From Sphingomonas folli (GTDB lineage: Bacteria; Pseudomonadota; Alphaproteobacteria; Sphingomonadales; Sphingomonadaceae), in NCBI RefSeq assembly GCF_019429525.1, contig NZ_JAHXZL010000006.1, forward strand, positions 62,001-126,000: a stretch of DNA of 64,000 nt, read 5' to 3'. The notes beneath the pieces were generated by a model, which did no database searches, was not told where the DNA came from, and saw only the letters and a program-made list of their open reading frames with translations. The position numbers and the translations under genes were made by a program. Positions 36,880 through 45,326 of the stretch are shown here, one piece after another. The first letter of the stretch is position 1; each line of letters begins with the position of its first letter.

Positions 36880-39855
36880 ATGACGTTTCTGGGTGGTACC
36901 TCGGCTCTCACCGTGGCGGTCGCCGCGTCGGCGGCGCCGGCGCAGGCGCCCGCGCTGGCCTTCGCGATCCCGGCGGGCGACCTGGGCGCGGCGCTGTCGC
37001 GCTACTCCAGCGTCACGGGCATGCAGGTGATCGCCGCGCCCGCGCTGGTCGCGGGCCGCCGCACCGCGGGGGTGAGCGGCACCTACACGCCGCGCGAGGC
37101 GCTCGCGCTGCTGCTGCGCGGCTCGGGGCTGCGCCCGATGGCGCGCGACGGCGTGCTGCTGCTCCGCGAGGAACCGGCGCGGCCGCGCCCCGCCGGCGCC
37201 ACCGCGGCGGTCGCGCCCGAGCCCGCGCCGCTCAGCGACGGCGCGCCCGACACGCTCGCCGACGGCGCGCCGGGCGACATCGTCGTCACCGGCTTCCGCG
37301 GCAGCCTGCTCGCCGCGCAGCAGCTCAAGCGCCGCGCGGTGGGCACCGAGGACAATATCCTCGCCTCCGACATCGCCGCCTTCCCCGATCTCAATCTCGC
37401 CGAGGCGCTGCAGCGCGTGCCCGGCGTGGCGATCAATCGGGACACCGGCGAGGGCCGTCAGATCACGCTGCGCGGGCTCGGCCCCGATTTCACGCGCACC
37501 CAGCTCAACGGCATGGAGGTGCTGGGCAACACCGCCTCGGGCATGGACAATCGCGGCAACGTGAGCCGCACGCGCGGGTTCGACTTCAGCCTGTTCGCGT
37601 CCGAGCTGTTCAACCGCGTCAGCGTGCAGAAGAGCTATGCCGCGAACCAGGACGAGGGCGGCATCGCGGGCACGGTGCAGCTCTATACCGCGCGCCCGTT
37701 CGACTATGACGGCCCGCGCGTCGTGCTCTCCGCCAAGGGCCAGACCAACACCAACACCGACGGCGTGACGCCGCGGCTGGTCGCGCTCTTCTCGCAGCGG
37801 CAGGGCGACGTCGGCGCGCTCGTCTCGGTGGCCTATTCGAAGATCCGCAACAACGAGTACGGCTACCGCAACTGGAACTGGGGCAAGGTCACCTACGGCG
37901 CGCGCAACGTCGGCGCCGAGATCGACGACGCCACGCGCGCGCTGCTGCGCGGCGGCACGATCTTCGCGCCCCAGGCGCAGTCGCCCTCGACCTGGTACAC
38001 CGAGCGCGAGCGGATCGGCGTCACCACCGCGCTGCAATACCATCCCGGCGAGCGGTTCACGCTCGACGTCGACCTGCTCTACGGCCGGCTGTCGGACGAC
38101 CGCGATGACTGGGCCATCGCGGCGGGCGGCTATAACGCGCTGACCGGCAACGTCAGCGGCACGCAGGTGATCCGCGCCGCCACGATCGAGGGCAACTCGC
38201 TGGTGGCGGCGAGCTACACCGGGATCGACCAGCGCACCGAGCACCACCGCGTCGTCAACTCGACCGACTTCTACCAGGCGGTCGCCAATCTCGGCTGGCA
38301 GGCGAGCGACCGGCTCAAGCTGACCGCGCTGGCGGGCTATCAGAAGTCCGACTTCGCCCAGCCGGTGTTCGACAAGGTGTTCCTGCAGGCGCGCAACACC
38401 GCCTTCGGCTTCGACATGCGGCCGACGATCCCGCGGAACAGCTACGGCTTCGACCTGACGGACCCGTCGCTGTGGAACGTGCAGCGGCTGGTGACGCAGG
38501 AGAACACGATCAGGAGCGACTATACCAACGCGCAGGTGCAGGCGGTCTACGACGTCGGCGACATGCTCAAGCTGGAGCTCGGCGGCGAGTACAAGCGCTT
38601 CACCAACGGCGGCTATCAGTATCTCACCAACATCTTCTACGGCACCCAGGCGACCGCGGACCGCGCCGTCCCTGCCTCGCTCAAATATGAGATCGACCGC
38701 GACAGCCTGCTGCCCTACGTGGGCGGCGACGTCGACGGCATCTACGCGCTGCTCGGCAACAACCGGGATCTCACCCGCGCCAACCTGACCGCAGGCAGCG
38801 ACTTCGGCATCGTCGAGAAGACCTGGGCGGGGTTCGCGCAGCTCGACCTCGACACCTATCTCGGCGCGATGCGGCTGCGCGGCAACGCGGGCGTGCGCTA
38901 CTATCACACCGACCTGACCTCGCGCGGCTCGCTCGCCACCGCCACCAACGGCGTCACCGCGCTCGAGCCGGTGACCGCGCGCACCAGCAGCGAGGATTGG
39001 CTCCCCGCGCTCAACGTCGCGCTCGACCTCACCCAGCGGCTGGTCGCGCGCGGCTCGGTGGCGCGCAACGTCAACCGGCCCGGGCTGGCGCAGCTCGCCG
39101 CGGCGGGGACGCTGACGGTGGCGCCGTTCGGCGGCACGGTCTCGGTCGGCAACCCCTATCTCGCCCCGTTCCGCTCCACCTCGGCCGAGGGCGGGCTGGA
39201 ATATTACATGGATCGCAACGGCTTCGCATCGGTCGGCTTCTTCTGGAAGGATCTCGACAGCTTCATCACCTCGGAGACGTCGCAGGTGCCGTACAGCGCC
39301 ACCGGTTTCCCGGTGTCGCTGCTGCTGCCCGGGCAGGACGGCACGACGCCGTACAATTACACCCGCCCGATCAACGGCGAGGGCGCGAGCATCCGCGGCG
39401 TGGAGGTGGCGTTCCAGCACGACTTCACCTTCCTGCCCGCGCCGTTCGACCGGCTCGGCGCGGTCGCCAACGGCACCTGGATCAGCGGCGACCAGAACGC
39501 GGTGTACAACGGCGTGAGCGAGCGCATCCCGCTCTACAATCTGTCGCGCTGGGCGGCCAACGCGACCCTCTACTTCGAGACCGAGCGGTTCGGCGCGCGC
39601 GTCTCGACCGCCCATCGCAGCCGCTACCTGACCGGCGCGGGCGGCAACGCCAATGTCGGCGAGGGCATCCGCCCGACCAACAACGTCGATTTCCAGATCC
39701 GCTACAGCCCGACGCCCAAGCTGCGCTTCGTCGCCGAGGGGATCAACGTCACCAACCAGGCGATCGAGCAGTTCACCGATCGCACCGCCGACCGGACGCT
39801 GGTCTACACCACCAGCGGGCGGATCTTCACGCTCGGCGTCACCACCACCTTCTGA
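36880..39855 (+). CDS. TonB-dependent receptor with N-terminal STN signalling domain
   Basis: 991 residues. Signal peptide to about residue 23 (ASAAPAQA), then an STN domain (about 27-85: FAIPAGDLGAALSRYSSVTGMQVIAAPALVAGRRTAGVSGTYTPREAL). A TonB-box-like DIVVTGFRGS follows, then the plug (FPDLNLAEALQRVPGVAINRDTGEGRQITLRGLGPDFTRTQLNG) and a 22-strand barrel ending in aromatic TLGVTTTF. The plug belongs to the large TIGR01782 group of Xanthomonas/Caulobacter-type receptors. The STN domain and the upstream fecI-fecR pair mean it should signal its own induction. Substrate unknown. ATG 36880 is chosen since it begins the signal peptide; a TTG at 36808 is too far upstream. Confidence 0.92.
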   Translation: MTFLGGTSALTVAVAASAAPAQAPALAFAIPAGDLGAALSRYSSVTGMQVIAAPALVAGRRTAGVSGTYTPREALALLLRGSGLRPMARDGVLLLREEPARPRPAGATAAVAPEPAPLSDGAPDTLADGAPGDIVVTGFRGSLLAAQQLKRRAVGTEDNILASDIAAFPDLNLAEALQRVPGVAINRDTGEGRQITLRGLGPDFTRTQLNGMEVLGNTASGMDNRGNVSRTRGFDFSLFASELFNRVSVQKSYAANQDEGGIAGTVQLYTARPFDYDGPRVVLSAKGQTNTNTDGVTPRLVALFSQRQGDVGALVSVAYSKIRNNEYGYRNWNWGKVTYGARNVGAEIDDATRALLRGGTIFAPQAQSPSTWYTERERIGVTTALQYHPGERFTLDVDLLYGRLSDDRDDWAIAAGGYNALTGNVSGTQVIRAATIEGNSLVAASYTGIDQRTEHHRVVNSTDFYQAVANLGWQASDRLKLTALAGYQKSDFAQPVFDKVFLQARNTAFGFDMRPTIPRNSYGFDLTDPSLWNVQRLVTQENTIRSDYTNAQVQAVYDVGDMLKLELGGEYKRFTNGGYQYLTNIFYGTQATADRAVPASLKYEIDRDSLLPYVGGDVDGIYALLGNNRDLTRANLTAGSDFGIVEKTWAGFAQLDLDTYLGAMRLRGNAGVRYYHTDLTSRGSLATATNGVTALEPVTARTSSEDWLPALNVALDLTQRLVARGSVARNVNRPGLAQLAAAGTLTVAPFGGTVSVGNPYLAPFRSTSAEGGLEYYMDRNGFASVGFFWKDLDSFITSETSQVPYSATGFPVSLLLPGQDGTTPYNYTRPINGEGASIRGVEVAFQHDFTFLPAPFDRLGAVANGTWISGDQNAVYNGVSERIPLYNLSRWAANATLYFETERFGARVSTAHRSRYLTGAGGNANVGEGIRPTNNVDFQIRYSPTPKLRFVAEGINVTNQAIEQFTDRTADRTLVYTTSGRIFTLGVTTTF

Positions 39856-39862
39856 CCTCGAC

Positions 39863-39884
39863 GCCCGCGGCACGGACCGCGGGC
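39863..39884 (+). terminator. hairpin between TonB receptor and NPP1-like gene
   Basis: GCCCGCGG and CCGCGGGC around a six-base loop, eight bases after the receptor stop. No T run. It may end or reduce read-through into the next gene. Confidence 0.5.
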
Positions 39885-39932
39885 GGGAGTGCGTGTGCGT
39901 AGCCTGTCACGAACGACCTCGGGAGATGACCC

Positions 39933-40781
39933 ATGACGACACGATCCTTCCCCACCGCGCTCGTCGCCGCGGTCGGCGCCGCGGCGGCGCTGCTCGCGCC
40001 CGCCCCCGCCCCCGCGCAGGGCTGGCCCGCCCCGGTCAACCCGCTGCCCGAGCGCGCCACCGCGCTCGACAAGCGCTTCCAGCCCGCGATCGACTTCGAC
40101 ACCGACGTCTGTTTCAACGTCGCCGCAATCGACTCGAGCGGCAACGTCAGTGCCGCCGCCTCCACCTATGCCACGCGCCCCCCGGCCTCGTGCCGCAGCG
40201 CCGGGTACCTGCGTGGCAGCAACGTCTACTCGCGCAGCCGCTGCAACAACGGCTATTGCGCGCGGGTCTACGCCTATTTCTGGCAGTCCGACTTCAGCCA
40301 CGCCTATGACTGGGAGACGATCATCGTCTGGACCACCGACGCGGGCACCGGCAGCCGCGTCGTCGGCGTCACCCGCGGCGACCACGGCGACTGGGACACG
40401 CGCGCGGTGAGCGGCGGCCAGCTGCGTTTCGTCAGCGATTCGACCGGCGAGCACGCCAAGCTGGTCTTCCACTACGAGACCTGGGGCTTCTCGCACCTGT
40501 TCCGCTTCAGCAAGACCGACGGCGGCGACGAGCCGCCCGAGAACGGTACCGGCCAGTGGGTGATCCAGCCGCTGGTGAGCTGGAACGGCTATACCTCGCG
40601 CGCTGTGCGCGACCGTGTGGCCGGCTATGACTTCGGCGGCGCCAACTTCGAGGTGAAGGAGGCGCGCTTCGCCACCACGCTGGCCAACGCCAACAAGAGC
40701 AACATCGCGCCCGGCTTCAACCCCAACCTGGACGCTGGCAGCGACTCGCCCGGTTGCCCGAGCGGCGCCACGATCTGCTGA
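39933..40781 (+). CDS. NPP1 (necrosis-inducing, NLP) family exported protein
   Basis: 282 residues. Signal peptide ending PAPAQG (about residue 29), mature start DFDTDVCFNVAAID, and a central block RVYAYFWQSDFSHAYDWETIIVW. This is the place of the NLP heptapeptide GHRHDWE. Here it reads SHAYDWE (122-128), keeping the His, Asp and Glu that bind the metal in plant-pathogen NLPs but changing the other three positions. ETWGFSHLFRFSK and the C-terminal NFEVKEARFATTLANA also fit. Four cysteines in the mature part could form disulfides. Family members are cytolysins of microbes living on plants, but non-toxic ones exist, and toxicity here is not shown. GGGAG before the ATG supports the start. Confidence 0.85.
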   Translation: MTTRSFPTALVAAVGAAAALLAPAPAPAQGWPAPVNPLPERATALDKRFQPAIDFDTDVCFNVAAIDSSGNVSAAASTYATRPPASCRSAGYLRGSNVYSRSRCNNGYCARVYAYFWQSDFSHAYDWETIIVWTTDAGTGSRVVGVTRGDHGDWDTRAVSGGQLRFVSDSTGEHAKLVFHYETWGFSHLFRFSKTDGGDEPPENGTGQWVIQPLVSWNGYTSRAVRDRVAGYDFGGANFEVKEARFATTLANANKSNIAPGFNPNLDAGSDSPGCPSGATIC

Positions 40782-40788
40782 GCCGAGC

Positions 40789-40814
40789 GGGTGATCGATC
40801 GCGGTCGATCACCC
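40789..40814 (+). terminator. hairpin after the NPP1-like gene
   Basis: GGGTGATCGA and TCGATCACCC form a 10-base-pair stem with a six-base loop, eight bases after the stop. No T run. Confidence 0.55.
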
Positions 40815-40891
40815 CGGTGCCGCGCCCCGCCGGCGATCCGCGGCGGGGCGCGGCATCCGTGTCACCGGGCCGCGCTACAGGAGGATGCCGC

Positions 40892-41362
40892 ATGCCGCTC
40901 CCGCGCCTCGCCCGACTGGCCGCCGTGCCGCTCGTGCTCGCCGCCGCGCTCCTCCTGTGGCTGGGCGCGCGTGTGACGCCGGGGGCAGCGCGCGACGAGG
41001 CGGTCACCGTCGTGGCGGCGCCCGACGCGCGCGTGACCTCGCCCCCCACCCGCCCGGTCGCGCCGTCGCCGAGCGTCGCCGCGCCGGCCGTCGCGCCCGC
41101 GGCGGTCGCTGCGCGGGTGGCGCGCGCCTTCCCGCTGCTCGGCGACGTCGCGGTCTCCTGCGCCGGTGACGCCTGCGCGCTCACCGCGACCGTCCGCCCC
41201 GCGCACGGCCAGCGCGAGCTCGACGAGCGCCAGGCGATGCTGCTCGGCGGCCTCGCCGATACCGTCGCCGTGTCCGGCTATACGATGCGCGTGCCGTTCG
41301 CGTTCGACGAGGTGGACGACAATGTGTTCCACCTGCGCGCGGCGCTGACTCGGACGCGGTGA
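40892..41362 (+). CDS. small membrane-anchored or exported protein
   Basis: 156 residues. An N-terminal hydrophobic segment (about 8-26) acts as signal or anchor, a Pro/Val/Ala-rich linker follows, and a C-terminal domain of about 70 residues has VARAFPLLGDVAVSCAGDACALTATVRPAHGQRELDERQAMLLGGLADTVAVSGY with two cysteines six residues apart. I do not recognise the family. GGAGG at 40880-40884 lies seven bases before ATG 40892; the ATG at 40885 is too close to it. 26 bases before the phosphatase gene, so probably the same transcript. Confidence 0.65.
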   Translation: MPLPRLARLAAVPLVLAAALLLWLGARVTPGAARDEAVTVVAAPDARVTSPPTRPVAPSPSVAAPAVAPAAVAARVARAFPLLGDVAVSCAGDACALTATVRPAHGQRELDERQAMLLGGLADTVAVSGYTMRVPFAFDEVDDNVFHLRAALTRTR

Positions 41363-41388
41363 GCCCCGTCGAGAAGGAGACGCCGACC

Positions 41389-42141
41389 ATGTTCCGATCC
41401 GCCGCCCTGCTGCTCCCGCTCGCGCTCGCGCTGGTCGCCGCGGACCGACCGCCGCCGCCCTATCTCGACGGCGCCGACGTGCCCGATCTCACCCGCGTGC
41501 TGCCGCCGCCACCCGCGCGGGACGAGGCGCGCGCGCGCGACGATCGCGACACCTTCCGCCGCACGCGCCGCCTCGCCGGCACGCCGCGCTGGGCGCTCGC
41601 GACGCGCGACGTGGGCGACGACCGCTTCACCGTCTTCGCCTGCGCGCTCGGCCGAGCGCTCGACGCCGCGAGCGCGCCCGCCACCGCTCGGCTGTTCGAG
41701 CGCGTCGGCGACGGCGGCATGGTGTCGCGCGCCAAGGCGGCCTTCGCGGTACGCCGGCCCTATCTCGACCAGCCCGGCGCGATCTGCGAGCCCCGGACGG
41801 CGCATCTCGCGGCCAACGGCGACTATCCCTCGGGCCATACCAGCGGCGGCTGGATCAGCGCGCTGATCCTGGCCGAGCTGGTCCCCTCGCGCGCCACCGC
41901 GATCCTGGCGCGCGGGCGCAGCTTCGGCGAGAGCCGCTACATCTGCGGCTCGCATAGCCGCAGCGCGGTCGAGGCTGGCTATCTGGCGGGAGCGGCCGCG
42001 GTCAGCCGGCTCCACGCCGAGGCGGCGTTCCGCGCCGACATGGAGGCCGCGCGCGACGAGCTGGCGCGACTGCTCCCCGCGAGGCCGGGCCTCGCGACCT
42101 CGCGCTGCGCGGCGGAGGCGGCGGCGCTGGGGACGCGCTGA
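41389..42141 (+). CDS. class A (PhoN-like) acid phosphatase homologue, one conserved Asp missing
   Basis: 250 residues with a signal peptide (to about 19). The PAP2/class A signature KX6RP-PSGH-SRX5HX3D is nearly complete: KAAFAVRRP, GDYPSGHTSGGW with PSGH at 147-150, and GESRYICGSHSRSA with Ser182, Arg183 and His189. The last position, normally Asp (as in PhoN YHWQSD), is Ala193. That Asp assists the nucleophilic His in the family, so activity may be reduced or altered. A periplasmic phosphomonoesterase is the default role. GAAGGAG precedes ATG 41389. It ends the short operon with the small exported gene. Confidence 0.85.
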   Translation: MFRSAALLLPLALALVAADRPPPPYLDGADVPDLTRVLPPPPARDEARARDDRDTFRRTRRLAGTPRWALATRDVGDDRFTVFACALGRALDAASAPATARLFERVGDGGMVSRAKAAFAVRRPYLDQPGAICEPRTAHLAANGDYPSGHTSGGWISALILAELVPSRATAILARGRSFGESRYICGSHSRSAVEAGYLAGAAAVSRLHAEAAFRADMEAARDELARLLPARPGLATSRCAAEAAALGTR

Positions 42142-42242
42142 GCGCCGGGCAACATCGGGCAACAGAAGATCCGCGCGGCGAGAGCGGGCGTCGTTGACGC
42201 GCGCCCGTCGCAACATGTCGGCGCGCTCACGCCAGTGCGGCG

Positions 42243-42271
42243 ATGTTAGCGCTCACGGCTAAACCGGTTAC
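42243..42271. promoter_or_regulatory. two palindromes before the second TonB receptor
   Basis: GTTAGCGCTCAC (core AGCGCT, 42245-42256) and TAAACCGGTTAC (core AACCGGTT, 42262-42269) lie close together about 110 bases before the receptor ATG, in the most AT-rich stretch nearby. CG-centred palindromes with such flanks are typical of LacI-family operators, which control many sphingomonad and Caulobacter TonB receptors. No lacI gene is near. Promoter elements further down (TTGATC 42281, CATAGG 42304) are tentative. Confidence 0.4.
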
Positions 42272-42371
42272 ATTATCGGGTTGATCTCTCAACTTGTTTT
42301 TCCCATAGGCCGAGAAATCATAAGAATAGCCGCGGACGAGCGGCAGTGCTTCCACGGGAGAGGAACGGGTC

Positions 42372-45275
42372 ATGCCAACGTCGCTCAAACTATGCCTGCT
42401 GCTGGGCAGCGCCCTGGCCGGCGCGCCCGCGCTCGCGCAGACCGGCTCGGCGCCGGACGTTCCCGCGACGGTGCCGCAGGAGCAGACGCCGCCCGCCGCC
42501 GCGGTCGGGCAGGACGCCCCGGCCGAGCAGGGCGGCGCCAGCGTCGCCCCCGATGCCGGCGCCGCGGGCGACGAGATCGTCGTCACCGGCATCCGCGCCA
42601 GCCTCAGCTCCTCGGCGCAGACGAAGCGGGACGCCAACCAGATCGTCGACTCGATCAGCGCGGTCGACGTCGGCAAATTCCCCGACGCCAACATCGCGGA
42701 ATCGCTCCAGCGCATCACCGGCGTGGCGATCGACCGCTCGGGCGGCGAAGGCCAGTTCATCACCGTCCGCGGCCTCGGTCCCGAGTTCAACACCGTGCTG
42801 GTCAACGGCCGCGTGATGGCCACCGACAATGCCGGGCGCGAGTTCTCGTTCGACGTGCTCTCCTCGAACATGATCCAGCGCACCGACGTCTTCAAGTCGC
42901 CGGTGCCCGAGCTGCAGGAAGGCGGCATCGGCGCGACGGTCAACATCGTCACCGCGCGCCCGCTCGAGGGTCGCAGCGGCTTCCGCGCCGCGGCGCAGAT
43001 CGGCGGCATCTACGACCGGTCGCGCGAGCGGATCACCCCCGATCTCGCCGCCACCGTCTCCTACGCCAACCCCGACAAGACCTTCGGCGTGCTGCTCGCG
43101 GGCTCCTACACCAAGCGCAAGAGCCAGACCGATCAGATCGCGATCGACGGCTGGATCAACGGCCGCCCCGACATCGTCGAGACGATCGGCGGCGTGCCGA
43201 CGCTGATCACCGGGTCGGACTCGCGCTACCCCGTCACCGGCAACGCCAACCTGCCGCAGAGCGTCTATTACCAGCGCGCGCAGGAGGAGCGCGAGCGGAT
43301 CAACGTCTCGGGCGCGGTGCAGTTCAGGCCGACCGACACGCTCGAGATCACCGTGGACGGCATCTACTCGCGCTTCAACATCTCGGGCGTGACGCGCCGG
43401 CTCGATAACTTCATGGCGGCGCCTTACTACCAGCCGACGTTCGACGACACCAACACCGCGACGAGCCTAACCATGCTGGGGCGCGACTTCATCGCCGCCA
43501 ACCCGCAGTTCCTCGCGGCCAACCCGACGCTGACCAACAACGGCGTCAACGCCAAGGTCGACCACGTCTACAACACGACCAATCGCAAGTCGGACAGCTA
43601 TCAGGTCGGTGCCAACGTCAAGTGGAACCCGACGGAGAACGTCGAGCTGCGCTTCGACGCCTCGAAGACCGGCGCCAACCGCAACTCGCCCAACGCTTAT
43701 TACGTCTACGGCGCGCTGCTGCCCTACAGCTACCAGTTCTCGCTCGACGGCGGAAAGGGCATCCCGTCGATCTCCTACGACAACGGCATCATCAACAACC
43801 CCGACCTGATGCGGCTGCACTACATGGGGATCGACGCCAATCGCTCGCGCGACCGCGGCTCGGAATATCATTTCGACACCAAGTGGACGGTCGACGGCTC
43901 GATCCTGCGCAACGTGACGCTCGGCGGGTCCTACACCGAGCGGCGCAAGATCAACCGCCAGTTCAACAACAGCGACTCCAACTGCACCTATTGCGGCTAT
44001 CAGGTGCCGATCGCCTCCGGCCTGCTCCAGCCCTATGAGTGGGGCGACCTGCTCGGCGGCGGGCAGAACATCCCGCCCTCGCTGTTCCAGGTCGATCCCG
44101 AGGCCTTCCTGGCCTATCTCAACGATCCCGCCACGCTCAACATCCCCTCGAACGGGCGCACGCCCGAGCAGCAGGCAGCGTTCGCGGCGCAGGTGCAGGC
44201 GCTGGAGGGCGGACCGTTCGGGGTGCGCGAGCAGCTCCGCGGCACGGTCAACGTGCAGGAACGGCTGACCGCGGGCTATATCAGCATGCAGTTCGGCAAC
44301 GATCGCTGGACCGGCAACGCCGGCGTGCGCGTGATCCGCACCCAGGTGCTCTCCTCGGGCTTCGACACGCCCGTCACCGGGATCGCCAACACGCCCGGCG
44401 ACGACACGCTGCAATATACCTACGGCCCCGCCACCGCGATCGCGGTGCGCAGCAGCTACGTCAACGCGCTGCCCTCGGCCAACGTGAAGTACAACCTGAC
44501 CGAGAAGCTGATCGCGCGCGCCGCTTTCTCGCAGACGATCACGCGGCCGACGCTGACCGACCTGGGCGTCAACAACGATTATGGCGGGCGCATCGCGGTG
44601 CCGCTGTCGTCCGGCGGCAACCCCAACCTGCTGCCGTTCCGCTCGACCAACTACGACCTGTCGCTGGAATGGTATCTCTCGCGCGTCAGCTACATCAGCG
44701 TCGGCGGTTTCTATAAGGACCTGTCGGACTTCCTCGAGCTCCAGACGCTGCCGGTCGAGCGCTTCGGCCGGGTCTATCAGGACACGCGCACGCGCAACGG
44801 GCAGAGCGGCACGATCAAGGGCATCGAGGTCGGCGGGCAATATTCGTTCGACGCGCTCGGCGGCTTCGTCGGCGGCTTCGGCCTCACCGGCAACTACACC
44901 TATGTCGCCAGCAGCGCCGAGCGCGACCAGGTGCTGGCGGACTTCCAGTGCGGCTACAACGGCCTCTCGCCGCACTCGGCGAACGGCAGCGTGTTCTACG
45001 AGAAATACGGCATCTCGGCGCGCGTGTCGTACAACTGGCGCTCGGACTATCTGCGCAACTGCCGCGACAGCCAGTCGCGGCCGCGCAACCGCTCCTCCTA
45101 CGGCCAGCTCGACTTCAACGTCTCCTACGACCTCACGCCCAACTTCCAGGTCTATCTGCAGGGCGTGAACGTGACCAACGAGTTCATCGACGAATGGTCG
45201 GCGATCAAGGAGCGCTACCTGCTCCAGCAGGAGACCGGCGCGCGCTACAACGTCGGCCTGCGCGTCAAGCTGTGA
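42372..45275 (+). CDS. TonB-dependent receptor (TIGR01782 type)
   Basis: 967 residues. Signal peptide ending PALAQT (about 23), a Pro/Ala-rich linker, TonB box DEIVVTGIRAS near residue 70, and the plug (DANQIVDSISAVDVGKFPDANIAESLQRITGVAIDRSGGEGQFITVRGLGPEFNTVLVNGR). The barrel ends NVGLRVKL. No STN domain, so it should not signal through FecR. The receptor group commonly transports carbohydrates or glycans in Caulobacter and Xanthomonas, but the substrate here is unknown. LacI-like palindromes upstream fit a sugar-type inducer. Confidence 0.93.
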   Translation: MPTSLKLCLLLGSALAGAPALAQTGSAPDVPATVPQEQTPPAAAVGQDAPAEQGGASVAPDAGAAGDEIVVTGIRASLSSSAQTKRDANQIVDSISAVDVGKFPDANIAESLQRITGVAIDRSGGEGQFITVRGLGPEFNTVLVNGRVMATDNAGREFSFDVLSSNMIQRTDVFKSPVPELQEGGIGATVNIVTARPLEGRSGFRAAAQIGGIYDRSRERITPDLAATVSYANPDKTFGVLLAGSYTKRKSQTDQIAIDGWINGRPDIVETIGGVPTLITGSDSRYPVTGNANLPQSVYYQRAQEERERINVSGAVQFRPTDTLEITVDGIYSRFNISGVTRRLDNFMAAPYYQPTFDDTNTATSLTMLGRDFIAANPQFLAANPTLTNNGVNAKVDHVYNTTNRKSDSYQVGANVKWNPTENVELRFDASKTGANRNSPNAYYVYGALLPYSYQFSLDGGKGIPSISYDNGIINNPDLMRLHYMGIDANRSRDRGSEYHFDTKWTVDGSILRNVTLGGSYTERRKINRQFNNSDSNCTYCGYQVPIASGLLQPYEWGDLLGGGQNIPPSLFQVDPEAFLAYLNDPATLNIPSNGRTPEQQAAFAAQVQALEGGPFGVREQLRGTVNVQERLTAGYISMQFGNDRWTGNAGVRVIRTQVLSSGFDTPVTGIANTPGDDTLQYTYGPATAIAVRSSYVNALPSANVKYNLTEKLIARAAFSQTITRPTLTDLGVNNDYGGRIAVPLSSGGNPNLLPFRSTNYDLSLEWYLSRVSYISVGGFYKDLSDFLELQTLPVERFGRVYQDTRTRNGQSGTIKGIEVGGQYSFDALGGFVGGFGLTGNYTYVASSAERDQVLADFQCGYNGLSPHSANGSVFYEKYGISARVSYNWRSDYLRNCRDSQSRPRNRSSYGQLDFNVSYDLTPNFQVYLQGVNVTNEFIDEWSAIKERYLLQQETGARYNVGLRVKL

Positions 45276-45288
45276 AGTTGAGGGCGGG

Positions 45289-45326
45289 GTGAGGGATAGA
45301 CCTTAACCGGTCTCGCCCTCCCTCAC
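45289..45326. terminator. hairpin between converging receptor and ligase genes
   Basis: GTGAGGG (45289) pairs with CCCTCAC (45320), and inside it AGACC pairs with GGTCT, with a small internal loop. It overlaps the last codon of the ligase gene on the minus strand. Possible two-way terminator. Confidence 0.35.

Noticed and set aside
36295..39873. Open frame of 1192 codons on the minus strand opposite fecR and the first TonB receptor
   Set aside because: It is antisense to clear genes; very GC-rich DNA leaves the opposite frames open. The protein is Arg/Ala/Gly-rich without any domain.
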